A DNA stretch of 7,706 nucleotides, from assembly GCA_030607895.1 (NCBI GenBank), contig JAUWJC010000182.1, forward strand, positions 1 through 7,706, in the 5' to 3' direction. Source of the stretch: Pirellulales bacterium (lineage in GTDB: Bacteria > Planctomycetota > Planctomycetia > Pirellulales > Thermoguttaceae). The notes below the pieces were generated by a model that had not been told where the DNA came from, made no database searches, and worked only from the letters and a program-made list of their open reading frames with translations. Each line of letters starts with the position of its first letter. Position 1 is the stretch's first letter. A program made the translations under genes and the position numbers. This document shows positions 1 to 5,490 of this stretch, piece by piece.

Positions 1-86
1 GTTGAGAGTTGAGAGTTGAGAGTTGAAGGTTGAAAGTGCGAAGCCGCAAGCGGCCGCCTTCGTCATTCGTCATTCGTCATTCCGCC
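1..86 (+). repeat. Composite heptad/core repeat, copy 1
   Basis: The left part is a 7-nt tandem array: GTTGAGA three times (1-21), then GTTGAAG and GTTGAAA (22-35). The core GCGAAGCCGCAAGCGGC follows at 38-54; its GCCGC/GCGGC halves can pair as a short hairpin. The right part is a second 7-nt array of different sequence, TTCGTCA three times (59-79), ending with TTCCGCC (80-86), which runs into the stop codon of the transporter gene. Copy 2 at 1467-1558 has the same parts in the opposite orientation, so the two copies flank the transporter as inverted repeats. The array may extend left beyond the window. Function is unknown; no coding role is likely. Confidence 0.8.
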
Positions 87-1438
87 TATTCATCTGCCCC
101 GATGCCAAGGGTTCCAGCCTCGCGACCGGGGACGTGGCGCCGGGGTTCGTCCAGGCGGAAGGTCATCAGGCCGCCCAGCATGGTTAGGGCGATGGTCGAG
201 AGGAAGACCAACTCGAAGCTGGTTGCGTCGACCAGCCAGCCGACCACCGGGGAGAACAGGAACGGCATTGCCAGACAGAGGTTCACGGTACTCAGATATC
301 TAGGATGTTCGCTTTCGGGGCAGATTTCCAGCGTGTAGTTTATCATTGTTCGTAGCACCAGCGGCATAATGCCCAGGGGAATAAAGACTATCCAGAAGAA
401 GTTTGCTCCCACGCCGCCGGGCAGGTGCGGGAGTGAGATGGCAAAGGCCGGTGCCACTGCCGAGGCGAAGACCAATAACCGCAGAGTGAGCCGATAGCCC
501 CGCTTGTCGGCCAACGGGCCGACAAACAGACTGTAGATTCCCACGGCAGCGTTTTGCACGACCACCCAGATCATCAAGTGTGCGCCCGACAGCCCCAACC
601 GCTGCCGCGCAAGGGCTTGATAGTGAGGAAAAATAATCAGCCCGCTGCCGAAGAGCATGGCTACCATGACCAGGCATCGTAAATTAGCATCGCGGCGCAA
701 CGTCCGCCAGGTGTCGATCAGGCTTCGCCGGTAGCGGACGCCGGGCCGCTCTTGCCGGTCGCCCGGCTCGAACAGCAGCATGGCCGTCAAACCGGAAAGG
801 AAAAAACAGACCGCGACAAATCCGAACAAGCACGCGAAACCGGAAACGGGAACCTCCAGCCAGCCGGGCAACAGCCACCAGGCAAGGCCCATCGCGGGTA
901 TCGAGCCCCAAAACGTGGAGACCAACAGCAGGCGTCCGCGGCGGGTAGGCCGGATCAGCTTGCCCTGCACGGTGCCGAATGACAGATGATACAGCCCGTT
1001 GAAAACGAAAAATACAAAATATAGTCCCAGGAAGAGGGCGGGCATCCAAAACCGCTTCTGACCGCCGATTACCAGCCAGACGACCGCCAATACGGCAAAC
1101 GGCCCGCTCATCAGCGCCGTATAGAGCGCCAGTGCCCGTTTCTTGTAGCGCATCGCCTTTAGGTAATCGGCGCAGAAGACGGGTGGGACGCTCTGTCCCA
1201 AGCGGTTCAGCACGGGCATGCAGCCCCGAATCCAACCGGCGCCGGCCACCGCGTCGAGGAAAGCCGGCATAATCACGCTTTCCGTCTTGAATATCCAGCC
1301 GATTCGCAGCACGATCTGGTGGGTGGCCAGCAGGAGCAGATTGCGAGGCTCGTGGGGTTCGATCTCGCGATGGCTGGGCCAATCGGAGTTCTCGGAGGGG
1401 GCGTCTTGCGGGGGGAGGTTGCCAAGTGGAGGGCGCAT
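86..1438 (-). CDS. MFS-type membrane transporter
   Basis: This 450-aa protein is a likely major facilitator superfamily permease of the inner membrane; its substrate cannot be told from sequence. After a polar N-terminus of about 30 residues there are around a dozen hydrophobic segments, for example near residues 104-124, 132-150, 171-190, 200-222, 255-270, 290-307, 320-335, 347-364, 385-404 and 409-426. Two loops resemble MFS motif A: GKLIRPTRRGR (159-169) in the first half and GPLADKRGYR (307-316) in the second, the expected twofold arrangement. The ATG at 1438 is preferred. A TTG nine codons upstream would extend the frame, but it adds only residues running toward the repeat and has no clear ribosome-binding site. 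The gene stands alone, divergent from the Tat-signal gene and flanked by inverted copies of the composite repeat. The family call is fairly sure; the substrate is unknown. Confidence 0.8.
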   Translation of the reverse strand: MRPPLGNLPPQDAPSENSDWPSHREIEPHEPRNLLLLATHQIVLRIGWIFKTESVIMPAFLDAVAGAGWIRGCMPVLNRLGQSVPPVFCADYLKAMRYKKRALALYTALMSGPFAVLAVVWLVIGGQKRFWMPALFLGLYFVFFVFNGLYHLSFGTVQGKLIRPTRRGRLLLVSTFWGSIPAMGLAWWLLPGWLEVPVSGFACLFGFVAVCFFLSGLTAMLLFEPGDRQERPGVRYRRSLIDTWRTLRRDANLRCLVMVAMLFGSGLIIFPHYQALARQRLGLSGAHLMIWVVVQNAAVGIYSLFVGPLADKRGYRLTLRLLVFASAVAPAFAISLPHLPGGVGANFFWIVFIPLGIMPLVLRTMINYTLEICPESEHPRYLSTVNLCLAMPFLFSPVVGWLVDATSFELVFLSTIALTMLGGLMTFRLDEPRRHVPGREAGTLGIGADE

Positions 1439-1466
1439 GTGCCCAATATACTCGACCGCAACCAAA

Positions 1467-1558
1467 GGCGGAAGGATGAAGGATAAAGGAGGACGGCCGC
1501 TTGCGGCTTCGCAACGTCAACTCTCAACTCTCAACCCTCACCTCTCCACTCTCAACCA
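1467..1558 (-). repeat. Composite heptad/core repeat, copy 2
   Basis: This is the inverted counterpart of the element at 1-86. Read on the plus strand it starts with GGCGGAA (1467-1473, the complement of the TTCCGCC end of copy 1), then GGATGAA, GGATAAA and GGAGGAC (1474-1494). The core GCCGCTTGCGGCTTCGC is at 1496-1512. Six heptads follow at 1517-1558: TCAACTC twice, TCAACCC, TCACCTC, TCCACTC and TCAACCA. The core and the TTGAGAG-type array match copy 1 closely. The other array has drifted to a different heptad but kept the 7-nt period and the terminal heptad. It lies upstream of the transporter start, in the divergent intergenic region. Confidence 0.8.
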
Positions 1559-1824
1559 AAAAGCACCTGAAACCCCCTCCGTAGGGTGGGGCACGGAAGG
1601 AGCAGGTTGGTTTGCACCCAGAAAAGAAATGTCCAGAAAATCCCCCTCAAAGCCTGCTTGCCACTGGTGTTCGTGGAGAATGAGAGTATAATTAAGTTTG
1701 GTGGTTGGTCCGGATTGCCCGGATATTTCCACTGGCGTTTGTTGCCGGCCTAACGTAAGCTTGCTAATTGTGGCCGTGGATGAGTAACAGGCGTGTGTAC
1801 TGCCAGAGCAAGGGGAAGGCCAAA
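1559..1824. other. Intergenic region before the Tat-signal gene
   Basis: No convincing gene is present. GTAGGGTGGG (1581-1590) resembles the end of the inverted-repeat arms at 5277-5384 and may be a decayed half of that repeat family. A small perfect hairpin, TCCGG with loop ATTGC and CCGGA, lies at 1709-1723. A TATAAT hexamer lies at 1687-1692. A purine-rich ribosome-binding site, AGGGGAAGG (1811-1819), precedes the ATG at 1825. Confidence 0.5.
1665..1692 (+). promoter_or_regulatory. Candidate promoter for the cassette
   Basis: A perfect TATAAT at 1687-1692 would serve as the -10 box for the plus-strand cassette, giving a leader of about 125 nt before the ATG at 1825. The best -35 at usual spacing, TGGTGT (1665-1670, 16-nt spacer), is weak. 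A better TTGCCA at 1658-1663 is too far away (23 nt). Only the -10 box is persuasive, and planctomycete promoters are not well defined. Confidence 0.35.
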
Positions 1825-2169
1825 ATGACCAACGATCGAGACGAGCATCCGCAAACTTCCGGTCCGAGCGGAGACTGCCAACCGCCGGAGTCGCCAGCCA
1901 ATGCTTGCGCGGACGAACCGGTAGGTGGCAACTCTCGCCGCCGCTTTGTAAAGGCCGGCCTGACCGCGGTACCCATCATCTTCACTCTCCGCAGCCGACC
2001 CGCCTGGGGACAGGACCCGGTTGCTATTGGAACCACGCCGACTGCTTATCATGATAAACAAGGTGCCGGCGATGGTGGCGATGGTGGCGATTTCTGGTCG
2101 CTGGGAGAAAAAAGCGACCGGGACGAGTTCTTCAAATGGCCCAGCGACGAATCCGGCGGCGAAGACTAG
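1825..2169 (+). CDS. Small Tat-signal protein, candidate substrate of the PqqD/HprK-like cassette
   Basis: This 114-aa protein belongs to no family I recognise. Residues 1-36 are polar and rich in Pro, Asp, Glu and Ser. A classical twin-arginine motif, SRRRFVK (37-43), is followed by the short hydrophobic stretch AGLTAVPIIFTL (44-55) and SRPAWGQ (57-63), a plausible cleavage region near 61-63. This predicts folded export by the Tat pathway and a mature part of about 50 residues. That part is acidic and low in complexity: a Gly/Asp run (GAGDGGDGGD, 80-89), an aromatic patch (FWSL, EFFKWP) and the C-terminal SDESGGED. The ATG at 1825 has AGGGGAAGG just upstream, so it is preferred over an upstream in-frame ATG at 1768. 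The gene lies first in the cassette, before the PqqD-like gene, the place a precursor peptide usually holds. The substrate role is inferred; an unrelated small exported protein is possible. Confidence 0.72.
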   Translation: MTNDRDEHPQTSGPSGDCQPPESPANACADEPVGGNSRRRFVKAGLTAVPIIFTLRSRPAWGQDPVAIGTTPTAYHDKQGAGDGGDGGDFWSLGEKSDRDEFFKWPSDESGGED

Positions 2170-2193
2170 GACGATTGGTAGTCTTGGGCTGTT

Positions 2194-2199
2194 AAGGAG
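2194..2199 (+). promoter_or_regulatory. Shine-Dalgarno sequence separated from its start codon by a palindromic element
   Basis: AAGGAG is the strongest ribosome-binding sequence between the Tat-signal gene and the PqqD-like gene, but it has no start codon at usable distance that opens a reading frame; the nearby ATG at 2210 meets a stop two codons later. The element at 2202-2262 begins 2 nt downstream. Without it, AAGGAG would lie 6 nt before the ATG at 2267. In RNA, the arms folding into a hairpin would give nearly the same spacing. Confidence 0.6.
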
Positions 2200-2201
2200 T
2201 G

Positions 2202-2262
2202 TGTAGGTTATGCTTTAGCATAACATCTTGCTCGAATGCGTTATGCTGAAGCATAACCTACA
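2202..2262. repeat. Palindromic element A (arms internally palindromic)
   Basis: Arms at 2202-2224 and 2240-2262 are reverse complements over 23 nt with one mismatch, around a 15-nt spacer. Each arm holds its own palindrome, GTTATGCTTTAGCATAAC (2207-2224) and GTTATGCTGAAGCATAAC (2240-2257), so either one long hairpin or two short ones can form. No T-run follows, so it is not a classical terminator. It lies between the putative substrate gene and the modification genes, where it could lower downstream expression. It resembles REP/BIME-type non-autonomous elements in design. Confidence 0.85.
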
Positions 2263-2266
2263 TATC

Positions 2267-2563
2267 ATGGTGGTTGATCGGCGTACAATGTGGAAGGTGA
2301 TCGACCCGTGTGATTTTCGCTGGCGGTTCTGGGACGGGCAGCATGTCGTCTACAACCCGGCCTCCGGCGATACACATCTGTTGAATCCGGTCGCCGGCGA
2401 AGCGCTTCAAAGCATCCAGCAGTCGCCGGCCGACGTTTTGGAACTTGTCAGCCGCGTCGCTTCACGGCTGGAGCTACCTTCCGACCGGCAGCTTCTCGAG
2501 CAGGTCGAAAAGCTCGTGAACGAATTGAACAAACTGGGCCTGATCGAGTCGGAGCAACCGTGA
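2267..2563 (+). CDS. PqqD-like protein (HPr-rel-A system peptide chaperone type)
   Basis: This protein of about 98 aa belongs to the PqqD-like family found beside HprK-related kinase A. PqqD folds are small winged-helix peptide-binding (RRE) domains that present a precursor peptide to its modifying enzyme. The diagnostic part is the N-terminal half: a Trp-rich start (WRFW), then VVYNPASGDTHLLNPVAGEAL, a pattern of this subfamily, then helices ending in VEKLVNELNKLGLIES. The start is uncertain. The frame stays open upstream to a TTG at 2228, but that lies inside element A and its codons are repeat-derived. ATG 2267 is chosen because the stranded AAGGAG would suit it; ATG 2288 is the alternative. 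The stop overlaps the next gene's GTG start, indicating translational coupling with the kinase gene. Predicted cytoplasmic. Confidence 0.82.
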   Translation: MVVDRRTMWKVIDPCDFRWRFWDGQHVVYNPASGDTHLLNPVAGEALQSIQQSPADVLELVSRVASRLELPSDRQLLEQVEKLVNELNKLGLIESEQP

Positions 2564-4662
2564 GACTTGGCGAGTTGGGACTCGAAAGGCTGCACCGCAA
2601 GCTCGCCGGTGACGGCTTGTACGTCCGCACCGGCCCGTTCGTGTTCCACGTCCGTTCGCCCTTCCGCGAAGTGGCCGAATCGCTCCAGTTCGGCTACGCC
2701 GACTGTCCTTTGGCCGAGGAGAACGGCGTTGCCGACTTCCACGTCCGCGAGGCGCCGCCCGGGAACATCCGGCGATGGATACGGCCCCAGGCCGAGTTCA
2801 CCATCGACGGCTACCGCCCCTTCAGCCCGCATCCTCGTCAACTGATAGTTCCGTTTTTGGAATGGGGCCTGAATTGGTGCATCGCCGGTTATGCCCATCA
2901 ATACTTGATGATCCATTCGGCGGTGTTGGAACGGGAGGGCATGGTACTGATAATGCCCGGCTTTCCGGGTGCGGGCAAAAGCACGCTGTGCGCGGCGCTG
3001 GTCGTGCGCGGCTGGCGGCTGTTTTCCGACGAGTATGCCTTGATACGGCACGAGGACGGACAAGTGGTTCCGCTGGTTCGGCCGATACGCTTGAAGAACG
3101 AGTCGATCGACGTAATTCGCAAGTTCTCACCCGACGCACGAATCGGCCTGGACTGCGACGACACGTTCAAGGGAACGATTGCCCAAATGCGGCCGCCCAC
3201 CGAGCACGTGCTTCGCGCCGGGGAAACTGCCCCGCCCGGTTGGGTCGTGTTTCCAAGTTTCCAGGCTGGCCAACCTGTCCAATCGAAACGGGTGCCGCGG
3301 GGGGCGGCCCTGGTGCGTTTGGCTCATAATGCCTTCAACTACAGTCTGTTGGGCCAGCGGGGTTTCGAGACCATGGCCCGGCTGGTCGAGCAGTGCCATT
3401 GTCACGAGTTCAAATACGGAAATCTCGATGAGGCCATGGACCGGTTCGATCGCCTGCCGAAACGGCCGTGTAAAGCCGCGACCAGTGGTCGCGGGACTCC
3501 CGAGTACCGAGCCAGCGATCCACAAAACCGCGACCACTGGTCGCGGCTTTACAAAACGAAAAAGGTTCCTGATACCTTTTCTGGCGATCTGCTGTTGGTG
3601 GCGCTTCGCGATCCTGGCAGCGTGGCTTCGCTGGACGCGGCCGGTTGGGATCTGCTGGTCCGCCAGGCCCGGGCTACCCGATTGCTCGGCCGCCTGACAG
3701 TGCTGCTGGAAGAACGGGATTTGCTCGAACGTATTCCTCCGAGGATACACAACCACCTGATGGCCGCCCGAGTGGTCGGCGACAAGCACGAACAGATCAT
3801 GCGTTGGGAGGTCAACCGCACTGGTCGGGTGTTGTCGGCTCTGGAGGTGCCGGTTGTTCTGCTCAAGGGGGGTGCATACGTGGCGGCCGATCTGCCGCCC
3901 GCCCGCGGCCGACTCTACTCGGACCTCGACATCATGGTCCCCAAGTCGCAGTTGGCCCTGGTCGAGCGCACGTTGATGGAAAACGGCTGGCGGACGTTCA
4001 CACTGCATCCTTACGACCAGCGTTACTATCGCAAGTGGATGCACGAGTTGCCGCCGCTTATGCACTACCAGCGTGGCACCGTGTTGGACGTTCACCATAC
4101 GATCCTGCCGGAGACGGGCCGATTGCATCCGAATCCCGATAAGCTGCTCGAAGCCGCCCGACCCTTGGCAAACGGACCCTTCAAGGTGTTTTCACCCGCC
4201 GACATGGTGTTGCACAGCGCGGCCCATCTGTTCCAGGACGGTAGCCTGGCCGGCGGCTTGCGCGACCTGGCCGACCAGGACGATTTGCTGCGGTACTTCG
4301 CGGCCGAAGCCGGATTTTGGGATGGGCTTGTTTCCAGGGCCATCGAACTCGACCTGGCCAGACCGTTGTTCTACGCGCTTCGCTACGCGAAAAAGTTCCT
4401 GCATACCCCGGTGCCCGAAGAGGTGACAACCGCCGCGGCCCGGGCCGCCGGGCCAAGGTGGCCGGTACTGCCGGTCATGGACGCCCTGGTATCGCGAGTA
4501 ATCCGAGCGGAGCATCCCGACAAACTTCACCGCGAATCACCCCTTCCCGGCTGGCTTCTCTATGTCCGCTCCCACTGGCTCCGCATGCCGCCGTTGCTGT
4601 TGGCTTCTCCCCTGACAAAAAAGGCCCTGCGGCGGTGGTACGAGCGGGACGAGGAAACGTGA
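2560..4662 (+). CDS. HprK-related kinase A fused to a nucleotidyltransferase-family domain
   Basis: This 700-aa cytoplasmic protein has two domains. Residues 1-300 match the HprK-related kinase A pattern: GPFVFHVRSP (25-34), the segment EWGLNWC (101-107), IHSAVLE (118-124), a Walker A loop GFPGAGKST (134-142), SDE (156-158), RPIRLKNESID (174-184) and NAFNYSLLGQRGFE (257-270). Relatives phosphorylate protein or peptide Ser; kinases of this type modify lasso precursors. Residues about 342-700 resemble the uncharacterised nucleotidyltransferase family (NTP_transf_5 type): VVLLKGG (432-438), RLYSDLDIMV (451-460) with putative metal ligands Asp455 and Asp457, and VLDVHHT (508-514) with a likely third Asp510. 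The linker, residues about 304-341, is encoded by two palindromic repeats and is not conserved-looking. In other genomes I expect these as separate genes of about 300 and 350 aa. The GTG start overlaps the PqqD-like stop. Kinase call strong; nucleotidyltransferase call good; substrate unknown. Confidence 0.85.
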   Translation: MRLGELGLERLHRKLAGDGLYVRTGPFVFHVRSPFREVAESLQFGYADCPLAEENGVADFHVREAPPGNIRRWIRPQAEFTIDGYRPFSPHPRQLIVPFLEWGLNWCIAGYAHQYLMIHSAVLEREGMVLIMPGFPGAGKSTLCAALVVRGWRLFSDEYALIRHEDGQVVPLVRPIRLKNESIDVIRKFSPDARIGLDCDDTFKGTIAQMRPPTEHVLRAGETAPPGWVVFPSFQAGQPVQSKRVPRGAALVRLAHNAFNYSLLGQRGFETMARLVEQCHCHEFKYGNLDEAMDRFDRLPKRPCKAATSGRGTPEYRASDPQNRDHWSRLYKTKKVPDTFSGDLLLVALRDPGSVASLDAAGWDLLVRQARATRLLGRLTVLLEERDLLERIPPRIHNHLMAARVVGDKHEQIMRWEVNRTGRVLSALEVPVVLLKGGAYVAADLPPARGRLYSDLDIMVPKSQLALVERTLMENGWRTFTLHPYDQRYYRKWMHELPPLMHYQRGTVLDVHHTILPETGRLHPNPDKLLEAARPLANGPFKVFSPADMVLHSAAHLFQDGSLAGGLRDLADQDDLLRYFAAEAGFWDGLVSRAIELDLARPLFYALRYAKKFLHTPVPEEVTTAAARAAGPRWPVLPVMDALVSRVIRAEHPDKLHRESPLPGWLLYVRSHWLRMPPLLLASPLTKKALRRWYERDEET
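3469..3553. repeat. Palindromic element B inside the kinase-nucleotidyltransferase gene
   Basis: Arms at 3469-3494 and 3528-3553 are perfect 26-nt reverse complements around a 33-nt spacer. Each arm contains a palindrome with a single unpaired centre base, CCGCGACCAGTGGTCGCGG and its complement. The design matches element A but the sequence differs. The 85-bp element is read through without a stop and supplies about 28 codons of linker between the two enzymatic domains. Its length is not a multiple of three, so it also sets the frame relation of the two halves. Confidence 0.9.
3560..3580. repeat. Small hairpin repeat AAAAGGT / ACCTTTT
   Basis: A perfect 7-bp stem, AAAAGGT (3560-3566) and ACCTTTT (3574-3580), encloses the loop TCCTGAT. 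It lies 6 nt after element B and encodes part of the linker (KKVPDTF). This AT-rich stem contrasts with the GC-rich gene around it and looks like a second inserted repeat. It is followed by coding sequence, so a terminator role is unlikely, although the stem ends in TTTT. Confidence 0.65.
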
Positions 4663-4663
4663 G

Positions 4664-5233
4664 CTACTGCCCACGATGCTCCAACAATAACTCGAGGTAG
4701 CTGCGCCGTTGGCTGCCGGATAGTCCCAACTCTTTGGCCAGCGAGGCGATGCACGCCTTGGCCGATTCGACGTCGTCGGGTTCGACGACCAGTTCAAGTT
4801 CGACGAAGCTTCCCAGGTTGGCAACCTCGTCCAACGAGGCCTCGACTTGGCGGTTTTGCCAGGCTACGACCGCCTTACGGCGGTGCTTGCAGACCTCGGC
4901 CACGGGCTGAAATCCCAGCACTTCGAGCAGCGACCGCCATGCGTCCGTCGTGCCGGCTGCGGTCGACAGGGCCGCCGAAAGGGGCAGCTCGATCTCGCGG
5001 CGGGTCTTGGTGGTCTGATCGACCTTGGGGCCTTTGTAGGTGATGTAGCTCGCGTGGCCGACACGCCGTATCCGCAGCGCCTCGTCGGTTGTGCGAAAAT
5101 CACGCGCCGGATGGGCGTAGTAGAGGTCTTTCTCCTGCTGCGGGTCGGAAATGACTGCCCCAAGCTCAACCAGTTTCGACTCTAACGAGGCCATGTCGCC
5201 GACGGGAAACTTCTGCTCAACTTCGTATTTCAT
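4664..5233 (-). CDS. CYTH domain protein, class IV adenylate cyclase (CyaB)-like
   Basis: This 189-aa cytoplasmic protein belongs to the CYTH superfamily, whose members bind triphosphates in an acidic and basic tunnel. The hallmark ExExK is at residues 4-8 (EVEQK). Further family motifs follow in order: QEKDLYY (33-39), ALRIRR (52-57), ITYKGP (64-69), REIEL (79-83), KHRR (117-120), SLDEVANLGSFVELE (133-147) and SYLELL (178-183). The spacing and LDxVxxLGxFxELE pattern favour the CyaB/class IV cyclase branch over plain thiamine-triphosphatase. Many bacterial members cleave triphosphates rather than make cAMP, so the activity is not certain. The ATG at 5233 has AGGTGA 7 nt upstream. The gene converges on the kinase gene, with 1 nt between stop codons and no visible terminator, so transcripts from the two strands may overlap. 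Length is normal for the family. Confidence 0.85.
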   Translation of the reverse strand: MKYEVEQKFPVGDMASLESKLVELGAVISDPQQEKDLYYAHPARDFRTTDEALRIRRVGHASYITYKGPKVDQTTKTRREIELPLSAALSTAAGTTDAWRSLLEVLGFQPVAEVCKHRRKAVVAWQNRQVEASLDEVANLGSFVELELVVEPDDVESAKACIASLAKELGLSGSQRRSYLELLLEHRGQ

Positions 5234-5256
5234 ATAGCTTTCACCTGTAGCTGTCT

Positions 5257-5430
5257 TGGATTGCGCTTGCCTCAGTCAAGTAGGGTGGGCATTGCCCACC
5301 AACAGCGGTGTTGAAGTCATGTAGCCCACGATCCGGCCCACGCCTCGGAGCAACGGTATTGGTGGGCAATGCCCACCCTACTTGCTCGTTATCATAACGC
5401 CATGACTGGTGGATTGCGCTTGTCTCAGTC
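5257..5430 (+). repeat. Imperfect 21-bp direct repeat flanking palindromic element C
   Basis: TGGATTGCGCTTG is followed by C or T and then CTCAGTC, at 5257-5277 and again at 5410-5430, with one mismatch in 21 positions. The two copies bracket the inverted repeat at 5277-5384. They could be a long target duplication, a duplicated upstream region, or the ends of a larger unit of about 150 bp. Confidence 0.75.
5277..5384. repeat. Palindromic element C upstream of the tlpA-like gene
   Basis: Arms at 5277-5302 and 5359-5384 are perfect 26-nt reverse complements around a 56-nt spacer. Each arm has an internal palindrome, GTGGGCATTGCCCAC or GTGGGCAATGCCCAC. The design is that of elements A and B with a third sequence. 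It lies between the divergent CYTH and tlpA-like genes and could influence both, but no function can be assigned. Confidence 0.9.
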
Positions 5431-5490
5431 CGGCAGTACGTTAAACTGCTACTGTAACATTCTCGCAGCAAATCGCCCGGAGAGTAACCC

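Noticed and set aside
1..86. CRISPR array
   Set aside because: Repeat units are 7 nt in direct tandem without unique spacers, and no cas genes are present.
684..1520. A 278-codon minus-strand frame overlapping the transporter gene
   Set aside because: It is out of frame with the MFS protein, is Arg/Pro/Ala-rich without membrane segments, and begins inside repeat DNA. It looks like a shadow frame.
2202..2262. Intrinsic terminator after the Tat-signal gene
   Set aside because: The hairpin is strong but has no following T-run, and the element has internally palindromic arms like others in the window. Partial attenuation remains possible.
3127..4128. A 333-codon minus-strand open frame opposite the kinase-nucleotidyltransferase gene
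   Set aside because: It lies wholly opposite a gene with clear family motifs in both domains. Its translation has no recognisable motif, and long antisense frames are expected in GC-rich coding DNA.
1825..4662. Lasso peptide gene cluster
   Set aside because: The kinase and PqqD-like parts are suggestive, but no asparagine-synthase-like cyclase or leader protease is encoded in the window. The putative substrate carries a Tat signal rather than a typical lasso leader.
5277..5384. Complete insertion sequence
   Set aside because: The terminal inverted repeats enclose only 56 nt and no transposase. At most it is a non-autonomous element.
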